DNA from: an uncultured Trueperaceae bacterium
Lineage (GTDB): Bacteria; Deinococcota; Deinococci; Deinococcales; Trueperaceae
NCBI GenBank assembly: GCA_937911855.1
Contig: CALDPK010000144.1
Span: 1-14,237, forward strand
Direction of reading: 5' to 3'
Length of the DNA stretch: 14,237 nucleotides
Shown here: one piece after another, positions 1 through 6,359 of the stretch
Position numbering within the stretch: the first letter of the stretch is position 1
Layout: each line of letters opens with the position of its first letter
Position numbers and translations under genes: made by a program
The notes under the pieces: generated by a model
Seen by the model: the letters and a program-made list of their open reading frames with translations, nothing else
The model's database searches: none
Told to the model about the DNA's origin: nothing

Positions 1-247
1 CGCCGAATAATGATAGCTTGCGCACTACGATAAAACTGCCCAGCAGCCCGCAGCTCACTCCCAGGAAAATCGATCCAAGCAAAGCGAGCCGAAGCACTTC
101 ATCCTGCATAGTGAAGAAGCGAAGCGCTAGGCCTCCCCAATCGGATACTTCGATATCCCCAATCCGGGCCGCATGCAAAGATTGAGCCGCTGCCAAACCA
201 ACCGCGAACAATCCAAGCCGAAACAGACAGCTGCCGAGACGATTCAT
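1..247 (-). CDS. Mn/Zn/Fe-type ABC transporter permease (ABC-3 family), N-terminal part
   Basis: Inner-membrane permease of a metal ABC importer; only about the first 82 residues lie in the window and the gene runs off the left edge. Reading from the ATG at 247 gives an N-terminal hydrophobic stretch, then residues close to LLGSIFLGVSCGLLGSFIVVRKLSLFG. That is the family hallmark of the first core helix of MntB/ZnuB/TroC-type permeases (xGxxCGxLGSFxVxRxLSLxG). The start overlaps the stop of the ATPase by four bases (ATGA), so the two are translationally coupled. GC is about 55%, with TTG, CTT, GGA and CTA codons that the flanking genes largely avoid. Metal specificity cannot be read from the fragment. 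No substrate-binding protein gene is visible and it may lie beyond the left edge. Confidence 0.85.
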   Translation of the reverse strand, partial: MNRLGSCLFRLGLFAVGLAAAQSLHAARIGDIEVSDWGGLALRFFTMQDEVLRLALLGSIFLGVSCGLLGSFIVVRKLSLFG

Positions 248-1053
248 CGCGGATCCCGTATCACATTTGCCACTTCAGACATGATTGTGAGGCGGCCGCC
301 ATAGGTTTTCTGCAGCAATTCTTCGTTGTAGACTTCGGTTGCCGGACCGAAAGCCACCACGCGCATGTTCAGCAGCAGGAGCATGTCGAAATATTCACGC
401 GCCGTCGGCAGATCATGATGCACCACCAGCACCGTGCGGCCGCGGGTGCGCAGCTCGCGCAGCAGTTCGATGATGGCGCGCTCGGTGGTTGCGTCCACGC
501 CCTGGAACGGTTCGTCCATCAGGTAAACCTACGCCTCCTGCGCCTGTGCCCGCGCCAGGAAAACCCGCTGCTGCTGGCCACCGCTGAGCTGGCTGATCTG
601 GCGGCGATGAAAATCCGCCATGCCAACACGCTCCAGGCAGTTCATGGCCAGCTCGCGTTCCTTCGCACCGGGACGGCGCAGCCAGCCCAGTTTGCCGTAG
701 GTGCCCATCATGACTACGTCCAGCACCTGTGTGGGAAAATCCCAGTCTACAGAACCCCGTTGGGGCACATACGCGATGAGCGACCTCTGTTCGCGGTAGG
801 GAGCGCCGTGGATGAAAATGCGTCCGGCGGCGGGTTTGACCAGGCCAAGAATGGATTTGAGCAGGGTGGTTTTGCCGCTGCCTGATGGTCCCATCACACC
901 GAGGAACTCCCCGGATCTCACCGTCAGGTCGAATGAATCAAGGGCTGTATGGCTTAAGCCGCCGCGCTGGTCACCGTAAACCCGGGTGAGTCCGCGGGCG
1001 GTCAGTACGGCGTTCTTTGCTGTGGGGTCATGAACTGCTGTGTGCGTCTGCAT
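244..1053 (-). pseudogene. Mn/Zn/Fe-type ABC transporter ATPase interrupted by an in-frame amber codon
   Basis: ATP-hydrolysing subunit of a metal ABC importer, homologous to MntA/SitB/TroB ATPases. The first part has Walker A GPSGSGKTT, the Q-loop region VPQRGSVDWDFP typical of this family, and the signature LSGGQQQR. The second part continues in the same frame with LMDEPFQGVD (Walker B and D-loop) and VHHDL (H-loop). Between them is a TAG at 529-531 (minus strand), directly before VYLMDEPF, with no frameshift. Without it the protein would be about 269 residues, normal for the family. The codon should encode an acidic or similar residue; GAG or CAG to TAG is a single substitution. A Gln (544-546) replaces the usual Leu of ARALAQEA, a second oddity nearby. 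I chose the ATG at 1053 because AGGAGG sits seven bases upstream; a GTG at 1059 is too close to it. The truncated product lacks Walker B and could not hydrolyse ATP. Sequencing error is possible. Confidence 0.8.
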
Positions 1054-1095
1054 CTGCACACCTCCTGTCGGCCATAACTTACGCCCGTCGCGCTG

Positions 1096-2118
1096 TCACT
1101 TTCCTGTTCGCAACCTTGCAGCACTGTCACCAAAGTGATGCAGTCCGGCTGCCGTGAAGCCGACCGTCACCGTGGTCCCCTCACCGACTGTCGAGGTGAT
1201 TGCGATGGTGTGATTCAGCAGATCGCATACTTGAGCTGCCAGGTGCAGGCCCATGCCGGTCGAGGCTGCGCGACTCCGGTTGCTGGCGCCTGTGTAGAAC
1301 CTGTCGAACACGCGGGGCAGTTCCTCGGGAGGGATCCCGGGTCCTTCATCGGTGATGCTGAGCTCGGTGCCGGTTACGTTGACGGTGACGTGCTGACCGT
1401 GCGCGCCGTACTTGATGGCGTTGACCAGTGACTGACGGATGACGACCTTAAGCCATTTCGGGTCGGTCTCGGCGAAAGCTTCCGGAGTGCCGGTGATGCG
1501 CGGGTACATGCCGGCCAGCAGCCAGCTGCTCCGCAGTTCGTTCACGCATTCGCGCGCCAGGGCGTTCAGGTCGGTCCTAACCACGTGCAGATCAAACTCG
1601 AACCGTTCAAGGCGGGCGATGCCCAGCATGATGTTGAGCCCCTGTTCCAGTCGGTCTGTTTCCTCGGCGATGCTGTCCCAGGCCTGGCCTTCGTTCTGCT
1701 GGGCGGTCAGCTGGATCACGGCTACCGGCGTTTTCATGTTGTGGATCCACTGGTCGAGGAAGGTGCGGTGCTGCTCCATCTGTTGCCTCAGTTCACCAAG
1801 TTCCGCGCCGTGGCGGGCGGTGCTGCGAGTCAGCAGCTCTGCAACGGCCCGCTGTTCACGCGAGGCCGGGTTCACGAGCGGTGCTGCTGAAGACTCCGCC
1901 AGGCGCTCTTTGATCTGTTGCCTGAACGAACGGTGCCGGCTGTAATCCACCCCGAGTATCAGGCTCGTGCTTACCAGGGCGAGCAATAGCAGGTAGGCCG
2001 CGTCTGCTACGTTCAGGGGCGCGACCGCCAGGTGGACGACCAGCAGCAGGAAGATCAGGGAGATGGTGAACGCCAGGAGCAGTGGTAGCCGGTCCAGCAG
2101 GTAATCGAGCGGCTTCAC
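1096..2118 (-). CDS. Intramembrane-sensing (BceS-like) sensor histidine kinase
   Basis: Membrane sensor kinase, 340 residues, partner of the response regulator that precedes it. Two hydrophobic helices (about residues 11-33 and 38-57) are separated by only a few residues, so there is no extracytoplasmic sensor domain; this is the intramembrane-sensing architecture of BceS-type kinases. The DHp domain has the BceS-like H-box QWIHNMKTP with the phospho-accepting His at about 126. The catalytic domain shows the N-box (LVNAIKYG, about 231-238), G1 DEGPGIP (about 257-263), FDRFY, and G2 STGMGLHL (about 286-293). The start is GTG at 2118, overlapping the regulator stop by four bases (GTGA). Known Bce-type kinases usually work with an adjacent BceAB-type transporter that acts as the actual sensor; none is present here. 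Instead a metal ABC transporter follows 42 bases downstream, so the stimulus is uncertain. Confidence 0.88.
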   Translation of the reverse strand: MKPLDYLLDRLPLLLAFTISLIFLLLVVHLAVAPLNVADAAYLLLLALVSTSLILGVDYSRHRSFRQQIKERLAESSAAPLVNPASREQRAVAELLTRSTARHGAELGELRQQMEQHRTFLDQWIHNMKTPVAVIQLTAQQNEGQAWDSIAEETDRLEQGLNIMLGIARLERFEFDLHVVRTDLNALARECVNELRSSWLLAGMYPRITGTPEAFAETDPKWLKVVIRQSLVNAIKYGAHGQHVTVNVTGTELSITDEGPGIPPEELPRVFDRFYTGASNRSRAASTGMGLHLAAQVCDLLNHTIAITSTVGEGTTVTVGFTAAGLHHFGDSAARLRTGK

Positions 2119-2792
2119 GGAAGCTCCAGCCGGTAACCTTCGCCACGCACGGTGTGGATGGCGCCCTGCAGGCCCAGTTGGCCGAGCCGGCGCCTGAGCC
2201 GGGTGACGTTGACGGTCAGGGTGTTGTCATCAACGAAGTCGCTTTCGTCCCACAGTGCCCCAAGCAGCCGCTGTCGGCTGATCACGCGGCCATCCGCGGC
2301 CAGGAGTGCCTCGAGCAGCAGCGCCTCGTTGCGGGTCAGGCCGGTGCTCTGGCCCGCCCAGCTGACCTGCAGTCTGAGCGGATCCAGTCTCAGGTCAGGT
2401 TGCGAGACGTTATCTCCGCTGTACTCGCCGTAAGCGCGCCGCAGCTGCGCGCGGACTTTGGCAGTGAGCACGTCGAGGCTGAATGGTTTGACGAGGTAAT
2501 CATCCGCGCCATGCTCGACTGCCAGGACCTGGTCCATGTCCGCTCCGCGCGCCGTGACGAAAATGACGGGTGCCTTCGATACCGTGCGGATCTGGCGGCA
2601 CCAGTAGAAACCGTCGAAGTGCGGGAGGTTGACGTCCAGCAGGACGAGTGCGGCTCCGGAATCCAGGAACTCCTGCCGCAGGTCCTGGAACCGCTCCGCC
2701 GTCACCGTTTCATGGCCGTAACGCTCGAGGTGCTGCGCCATCAGGCCCGCCAGTTTGGGGTCGTCCTCAACGATGAATATGCGCTGCTGCAA
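2115..2792 (-). CDS. OmpR/PhoB-type (BceR-like) response regulator
   Basis: Cytoplasmic two-component response regulator with an N-terminal receiver and a C-terminal winged-helix DNA-binding domain. The receiver has the acidic pair VEDD, the phosphorylation site in VLLDVNLP, the Thr of FVTAR, and the Lys of DYLVKPF. The C-terminal half has LRLDPLRLQV, LTRNEALLLEALL and the recognition region DDNTLTVNVTRLRRRLG, and ends with HTVRGEGYRLELP, all typical of the OmpR/PhoB class. I place the start at the TTG at 2792 because GGAGA lies six bases before it (about 225 residues). A TTG at 2804 in the same frame would add four residues and lacks a ribosome binding site. The stop overlaps the kinase start. 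It lies 33 bases after the siderophore-interacting protein gene. Targets are unknown; autoregulation of this operon is the simplest guess. Confidence 0.88.
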   Translation of the reverse strand: MQQRIFIVEDDPKLAGLMAQHLERYGHETVTAERFQDLRQEFLDSGAALVLLDVNLPHFDGFYWCRQIRTVSKAPVIFVTARGADMDQVLAVEHGADDYLVKPFSLDVLTAKVRAQLRRAYGEYSGDNVSQPDLRLDPLRLQVSWAGQSTGLTRNEALLLEALLAADGRVISRQRLLGALWDESDFVDDNTLTVNVTRLRRRLGQLGLQGAIHTVRGEGYRLELP

Positions 2793-2825
2793 TACTTTCT
2801 CCAAGCCGGGCTGCCCGGGTGATGC

Positions 2826-3677
2826 TCAGTCCTCGAGCCCGGTGTTGTGGTGGTCCATGTTCACTACGCCACGCTTCCAGTACCCGTTGACCATCACGCG
2901 TTCGAGTGGCAGCTGAAGCTCCTGGCGCAGGTAGTCGCGGACTGGTTTCAGCTCCGTGACTTCGCCGGCGGCGAATGCGAACCAGTCGTCACCAGCCGGT
3001 TTCGGCAGGTTTCTGACGGCCTGTTCCAGGCCGTTCACGCTTCCCCTTTGCAGCCAGGTCACGGTGGCGCCGGGCCTGCCGAGGTCCTGCCGGGCGGCGT
3101 CGTCTTCTACGTGCAGTATTGCGTGCACCGGTGTCTCCGCGGGTAGCTCTTCGAGCAGCCTGCCGATCGCAGGAAGGGCTGTTTCGTCACCAATGAGCAG
3201 GTACCAGGCGTAGTTCTCGGGCAGGACGATGTTGCCTCTGGGGCCCATCACGCCGAGCTGGTCACCAGGTCTGGCGTTCCTGGCCCAGTCACTGGCGACC
3301 GCTGGCCCGTGTACGACGAAGTCCAGCGTCAGTTCGCGGGTTTCCTCGTTCCAGCCTCGGACGGTGTAGTCACGTGAGATCGGTGCGGGTGAGCCTGGTG
3401 GCACGCTGAAGCCCTGGTCGGTTCGCGTGGGGATGACCAGCTCGCCGGTAACAGGCTGCGGGAACAGCACTTTCACGTGGTCATTGACGGCCATGCGCAT
3501 GAACGGGAAACCTTCGGCCAGGTCATCACCCTGGAGGTAGATGCGGCGGTAACGGGGCGTGATGTCATCGATACGGCTGACGCTCAGGATCCGGCGGGCT
3601 GGCAGTCCGATGCGGTTCACCTGGATCTTGCCGGTGCGGTTGGGGCCGGACCAGGTCCGGATTGGGTTGTCAGTCAT
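2826..3677 (-). CDS. Siderophore-interacting protein (flavin-dependent ferric-siderophore reductase)
   Basis: Cytoplasmic flavoprotein of the SIP/ViuB family, 283 residues, a normal length. Family members reduce ferric iron in imported siderophores with NAD(P)H or ferredoxin so the metal is released. The N-terminal FAD-binding domain contains SRDYTVRGW (about 101-109), matching the flavin-binding RxYT[VP]R motif, and GPRGNIVLP. The C-terminal NAD(P)H-binding-like domain contains LIGDETALPAI (about 161-171), FAAGE (about 235-239) and the family-typical GYWKRG (about 265-270). The ATG at 3677 is preceded by AGGAGATCCA, a good ribosome binding site. It is the first gene of the operon that continues with the two-component pair and metal ABC transporter, linking ferric-siderophore use with metal uptake. 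Reductase activity is inferred from the family; the siderophore is unknown and no siderophore transporter is in view. Confidence 0.9.
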   Translation of the reverse strand: MTDNPIRTWSGPNRTGKIQVNRIGLPARRILSVSRIDDITPRYRRIYLQGDDLAEGFPFMRMAVNDHVKVLFPQPVTGELVIPTRTDQGFSVPPGSPAPISRDYTVRGWNEETRELTLDFVVHGPAVASDWARNARPGDQLGVMGPRGNIVLPENYAWYLLIGDETALPAIGRLLEELPAETPVHAILHVEDDAARQDLGRPGATVTWLQRGSVNGLEQAVRNLPKPAGDDWFAFAAGEVTELKPVRDYLRQELQLPLERVMVNGYWKRGVVNMDHHNTGLED

Positions 3678-3701
3678 TGGATCTCCTGCCTTCGCGGGCC
3701 A

Positions 3702-3752
3702 TTACTCATGTACCCGGTTACTCATTCGACACTATGCAGTTGTGGGACTCAT
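3702..3752 (-). promoter_or_regulatory. ATGAGTAA direct repeats upstream of the SIP operon
   Basis: In the 109-base gap before the SIP gene, ATGAGTAA occurs twice on the minus strand (3702-3709 and 3718-3725, 16 bp apart). A third shorter copy ATGAGT is at 3747-3752. A weak TAGTGT -10 box lies between the second and third copies; no clear -35 is visible. Direct repeats in this position could bind the operon's own OmpR-type regulator or an iron regulator, but neither is shown. The 16-bp period is not a whole number of helical turns, which weakens the case. Confidence 0.3.
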
Positions 3753-3786
3753 CGAGGTGCCCGTGGCGACAGCGCAGTGGTGTCGG

Positions 3787-4245
3787 TCAGCGGCCCAGGC
3801 GATTGATTCTGTCCCACGGCCAGGCGGCCTCCAGCCAGTCAGCCAGCCTGGCAGCAAGTGGACCGTCGAGGTGACTCCGGTCAGCTCTCACCCACGACTG
3901 GACTTCGACGTCGAATTCCATATCCCGGGCCGGGTACAGGTAAACGCAGCCGATGACGTCATCGTCGACCGGGTCAAGCACTGTGAACGTGAAGCCCTTG
4001 CGCGCCTCGAAATCAGCTGCGTGGCGCACCAGATCCTCCAGGTTCTCTTCAGCTGTCATGGCTTCTTCGGGTGGCCAGTCTCCGTCCGGGTATCCCGGTG
4101 TCGCCCGGATGTGCTGGATGCTGGATGACCAGGCGGCTAGGTCGGCTTCTTTGTGTTGCGGGCCAAGGGGCTCCAGCCGGAACCGGTCGGTGACCAGGCT
4201 GGTTGGCGGCTCGAAATCAGCGGGTACGAACGTCTCCCTGTTCAT
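3787..4245 (-). CDS. GNAT family N-acetyltransferase
   Basis: Small cytoplasmic acyl-CoA-dependent N-acetyltransferase-like protein, 152 residues, near the usual length of a single GNAT domain. The N-terminal part has the common LVTDRFRLEPLGPQHKEADLAAW pattern (strand then helix), in two short blocks LVTDRFRLEPL and HKEADLAAW. The middle has GFTFTVLDP...DDVIGCVYLYPA, the beta3-beta4 region, then VQSWVR and a C-terminal helix PLAARLADWLEAAWPWDRINRLG. The canonical Q/RxxGxG/A acetyl-CoA loop is not obvious, and the sequence ends soon after the helix that usually precedes the last strands, so the C-terminus is short for the family. The substrate cannot be told. No Shine-Dalgarno precedes the ATG at 4245; a TANNNT box six bases upstream suggests a leaderless transcript. 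It is a separate transcription unit, divergent from the ABC-F gene. Confidence 0.75.
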   Translation of the reverse strand: MNRETFVPADFEPPTSLVTDRFRLEPLGPQHKEADLAAWSSSIQHIRATPGYPDGDWPPEEAMTAEENLEDLVRHAADFEARKGFTFTVLDPVDDDVIGCVYLYPARDMEFDVEVQSWVRADRSHLDGPLAARLADWLEAAWPWDRINRLGR

Positions 4246-4251
4246 TCAGGA

Positions 4252-4257
4252 AGTGTA
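4252..4257 (-). promoter_or_regulatory. -10 box TACACT for a leaderless GNAT transcript
   Basis: TACACT on the minus strand lies exactly six bases before the ATG at 4245, and there is no purine-rich ribosome binding site between them. This is the TANNNT-N6-start geometry of leaderless genes in Deinococcota, seen twice more in this window (6370-6375 and 11364-11369). No convincing -35 hexamer is present. Confidence 0.45.
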
Positions 4258-4302
4258 GCCGGTGCGGCACAAACCCATGCCGGAGAACCTGATTGCCGCC
4301 CG

Positions 4303-4311
4303 TGCTATCTT
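4303..4311 (+). promoter_or_regulatory. Extended -10 promoter for the ABC-F gene
   Basis: TGCTATCTT is a TGn extended -10 element with TATCTT as the hexamer. Extended -10 promoters can work without a -35, and none is seen at the right distance. Transcription would start near 4318, giving a leader of about 120 bases before the ABC-F start codon. Confidence 0.4.
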
Positions 4312-4324
4312 GTCGGTGCCCCGA

Positions 4325-4337
4325 CCAGGTTACCTGG
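4325..4337 (+). promoter_or_regulatory. Palindrome CCAGGTTACCTGG just after the predicted transcription start
   Basis: CCAGGTTACCTGG is a perfect inverted repeat of six bases around a central T. It begins about seven bases after the predicted start of transcription, a repressor-operator position. As RNA it would form a short stem (CCAGG/CCTGG, loop TTA) that competes with an alternative GCCCC (4318-4322)/GGGGC (4337-4341) pairing. Operator or leader-RNA element cannot be decided from sequence. Confidence 0.35.
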
Positions 4338-4374
4338 GGGCCCTTTCAGTACTGGAGAAAAGCAAGAGCACCTG

Positions 4375-4392
4375 ATGAACGACTCAATCTGA
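4375..4392 (+). CDS. Possible five-residue leader peptide (MNDSI)
   Basis: A minimal ORF ATG-AAC-GAC-TCA-ATC-TGA lies in the ABC-F leader, 45 bases before the ABC-F start. Upstream AAGAG is only a weak ribosome binding site. Several antibiotic-resistance ABC-F genes are controlled by ribosome stalling on short leader ORFs, which is why it is listed. Chance occurrence is quite possible. Confidence 0.2.
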   Translation: MNDSI

Positions 4393-4405
4393 CATCCCAC
4401 AAGCC

Positions 4406-4421
4406 AAAACCCAAGGTTTTT
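4406..4421 (+). promoter_or_regulatory. Terminator-like hairpin in the ABC-F leader
   Basis: AAAACC (4406-4411), loop CAA, GGTTTT (4415-4420) then one more T form a six-pair stem ending in a run of five T. It sits 14 bases after the stop of the candidate leader ORF and 16 bases before the ABC-F start, the position of an attenuator. The stem is AU-rich and short, so its strength as a terminator is doubtful. Confidence 0.25.
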
Positions 4422-4437
4422 GTGAACGGAGCTCAGT

Positions 4438-6045
4438 ATGAGTCTGATTGCTACTGGCGTGGCCAAATCATTTGGCACGCTCAAACTTTTTACCGATTTG
4501 AACCTGACCGTTCCCGGCGGCCAGAAGGTGGCCCTGATCGGCCGCAACGGCTCCGGGAAGAGCACACTCTTTCGGATACTCGCCGGCCTTGAACCGGCAG
4601 ATGCCGGCAGCGTGAACATAACCGGTCGGATATCCCTGCTTGAACAACTGCTGGATCACAGGTCGGTCCGGGTGCTCGACGCGGTCAAACCTGCAGCACT
4701 GCGGGACGCCGAAAGCCGCCTGCGCGCAGCAGAACAGCGCCTTGCAGACGTAACCCCCGAAAGCCTGCAGAACTGGGCGGCAGCAGAGGAACAGTACCGC
4801 CTGCTGGATGGGTACGAATTTGAAATACGCGCAGACGCGGTACTGGCCGGGCTGGGCGTGCCACCGCGGACTCGGACCGATCAGCTGTCAGGCGGTGAGC
4901 AGCGGAAACTGATGCTGGCCAGCCTGCTGCTGGCGCCGGCTGAGGTGCTGCTGCTGGATGAGCCCACGAACCACCTTGATGTTCCTGCCCGGGAGTGGCT
5001 CGAGGACTGGTTGCGCGAGACTGCCGCTACCGTTCTGTTCGTTTCGCACGACAGGGTTTTCCTGGACCGCCTGGCGGAGCGGGTGCTGGAGCTTGAACGC
5101 GGCGTCCTTAACGACTGGCCAGGCAATTACAGCGCGGCCATGGAGCTGAAGGCCACGGCGCATGCTGCCACGAAGCGCGCCTGGGAAGCTCAGGAGCGGA
5201 AGAAGAGCGATCTGCAGCTGGAGGCGCACACCCTGGCTTCCCGGGCGCGGAGCGCTGACCGGTTCAACCACAAGCGGGCTTCGGGTCAGCCGCTGATTCT
5301 TGCCAAGGCCAAGGCCGAGAACGTGTCCAACACACTGGCGGGCCGTCAGAAGGCCCTTCAGAAGAGGCTGGAGCGGATGGACAGGATTCCCAGGCCGTTC
5401 GAGGACACATTGACCGTCGACATCCCCCTGCCGGAAGTACCAACCGGCCCGGAAGAGGTGCTCTGGACCCGCGATCTGGATGTCAGCCGTGACGGCCGCC
5501 TCGTACTCGCTGGGCTGAATCTGAATGTCCGGCGGGGCGACAGGATCGCACTTACTGGCCGCAACGGGTCCGGGAAAAGCAGCCTGCTTCAGGCGCTCTT
5601 AGGCCTGATTCCGCACTCCGGCGAGGTGAAGCTCGGCCATAACCTGACGGTGTTTGCCGCGTGGCAGCACGGTGAGGAGCTTGAGTACCACGTGACCCTC
5701 GCTGACGCCATCTTGGACGCACAGCCGCAACTCAGGCGCCAGCATGTTTATCACCTGCTGGGCCGGCTGGGACTTCCTGGTGATCCGGGTTTCAGCGTTT
5801 CTGACCTCTCGGGTGGTCAGCGAACCCGGTTGGCACTCGCTCGGCTCGCGGTGACCCGGGCACATCTGCTCATACTGGATGAACCCACGAACAACCTTGA
5901 CCTGGAAGCCATCGCAGCTCTGGAAACGCTGCTGGATGCGTACTCAGGCACGATTATCTTCGCTTCGCACGACCGACGGCTGGTCGAACGGCTGGCAACG
6001 CAGCGCTGGAGCTGCACTCCGGAAGGGACCGTCTCCGTGGACTAG
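4438..6045 (+). CDS. ABC-F family ATPase (ribosome-associated translation factor)
   Basis: Soluble tandem ATPase, 535 residues, without transmembrane segments. ABC-F proteins bind the ribosomal E site and act in translation, some conferring antibiotic resistance by ribosome protection. Domain 1: Walker A GRNGSGKST (35-43), signature LSGGEQ (150-155), Walker B LLLDEPTNHLD (171-181), switch His in FVSHDR (204). The interdomain linker (about 230-330) is rich in Lys/Arg and predicted helical, as expected of the P-site tRNA-interaction motif. Domain 2: Walker A GRNGSGKSS (374-382), signature LSGGQ (457-461), Walker B LILDEPTNNLD (478-488), FASHDR His (511). Both catalytic Glu are present, so both sites should be active. 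It lacks the Uup C-terminal coiled coil and is compact like ARE or EttA-like members. GGAG lies seven bases before the ATG. The long leader hints at regulated expression, but resistance function is not proven. Confidence 0.92.
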   Translation: MSLIATGVAKSFGTLKLFTDLNLTVPGGQKVALIGRNGSGKSTLFRILAGLEPADAGSVNITGRISLLEQLLDHRSVRVLDAVKPAALRDAESRLRAAEQRLADVTPESLQNWAAAEEQYRLLDGYEFEIRADAVLAGLGVPPRTRTDQLSGGEQRKLMLASLLLAPAEVLLLDEPTNHLDVPAREWLEDWLRETAATVLFVSHDRVFLDRLAERVLELERGVLNDWPGNYSAAMELKATAHAATKRAWEAQERKKSDLQLEAHTLASRARSADRFNHKRASGQPLILAKAKAENVSNTLAGRQKALQKRLERMDRIPRPFEDTLTVDIPLPEVPTGPEEVLWTRDLDVSRDGRLVLAGLNLNVRRGDRIALTGRNGSGKSSLLQALLGLIPHSGEVKLGHNLTVFAAWQHGEELEYHVTLADAILDAQPQLRRQHVYHLLGRLGLPGDPGFSVSDLSGGQRTRLALARLAVTRAHLLILDEPTNNLDLEAIAALETLLDAYSGTIIFASHDRRLVERLATQRWSCTPEGTVSVD

Positions 6046-6050
6046 CGCGG

Positions 6051-6233
6051 TCACTGCCAGGTTCCGGTGTTCCAATGTGAGTCACCCCACACGCTTGTCC
6101 CGAACCAGAAACTGTTGCCCGGGTGCTGGCAGGCAGTCAGCAGCAGAACCAGTACGGCGGTGGCCAGAATGGTGCCACGAACTCGCTTGGAAGTGGCTCG
6201 TGACCGGGGTTTTCGGTTTCTGTTGTTGAACAT
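6051..6233 (-). CDS. Very small Trp-rich lipoprotein
   Basis: I do not recognise this 60-residue protein. It has a basic N-terminus (NRNRKPRSRATSKRVRG), a hydrophobic segment TILATAVLVLLL and a lipobox LLTAC with the acylated Cys at 35. After processing only 26 residues would remain, with four Trp (43, 49, 54, 59) spaced 6-5-5 and many Gly, Ser, Thr and Asn. The ATG at 6233 is preceded by AAGGAGGGG at ideal distance; a longer reading to 6287 has no such site. It ends five bases from the ABC-F stop (convergent) and starts divergently from the collagen-like gene, with which it shares the mirrored promoter element. It is likely an envelope-anchored surface lipopeptide, perhaps binding carbohydrate or peptidoglycan through the Trp residues; that role is a guess. 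Confidence 0.7.
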   Translation of the reverse strand: MFNNRNRKPRSRATSKRVRGTILATAVLVLLLTACQHPGNSFWFGTSVWGDSHWNTGTWQ

Positions 6234-6282
6234 CGGATCCCCTCCTTGCGGGCTTTGACGGGCACTCGGCGTATTCACAAGG

Positions 6283-6316
6283 ACCATAGCTGCAGCATCA
6301 TCACCTGGGTATCACC
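6283..6316 (-). promoter_or_regulatory. Lipoprotein promoter: left arm of mirrored element plus TATGGT -10
   Basis: On the minus strand GGTGATACCCAGGTGATG (6316 to 6299) precedes a TANNNT-type -10 TATGGT (6288 to 6283). The distance from the first arm base to the first -10 base is 28 bp. The -35 position (17-bp spacing) falls on TACCCA inside the arm. Transcription would start near 6276, leaving a leader of about 43 bases with the AAGGAGG ribosome binding site. Confidence 0.5.
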
Positions 6317-6359
6317 TGCGCGGTACCGCGGCACTGCGCGGGGTGATACCCAGGTGATG
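6299..6359. repeat. 18-bp perfect inverted repeat between divergent envelope genes
   Basis: The arms are 6299-6316 and 6342-6359, perfectly complementary over 18 bases; a G-T step and two more pairs extend them to 6296 and 6362. Each arm holds the direct repeat GGTGAT twice with an 11-bp period. The 25-base spacer contains a separate perfect 12-bp palindrome CGCGGTACCGCG (6319-6330), off the centre of the large repeat. The element lies entirely between the lipoprotein and collagen-like genes and could be either a paired activator site or, if transcribed, a strong hairpin. Confidence 0.9.

Noticed and set aside
529..531. Amber codon as programmed readthrough or pyrrolysine insertion
   Set aside because: No downstream stem-loop signal or pyl genes are visible, and metal-importer ATPases are not known to use it. 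A nonsense mutation or sequence error is simpler.
2082..2822. Plus-strand open frame opposite the response regulator
   Set aside because: The opposite strand carries a complete receiver and winged-helix protein; the plus-strand product has no family features.
4438..6045. ABC-F gene as part of a membrane ABC exporter
   Set aside because: The protein has tandem ATPase domains with the ABC-F linker and DEPTNHLD/DEPTNNLD motifs, no transmembrane helices, and no permease gene beside it.
6027..6052. GACCG...CGGTC pairing around the convergent ABC-F and lipoprotein stops as a terminator
   Set aside because: Only five pairs with a loop of more than 15 bases and no T-run; too weak to annotate.
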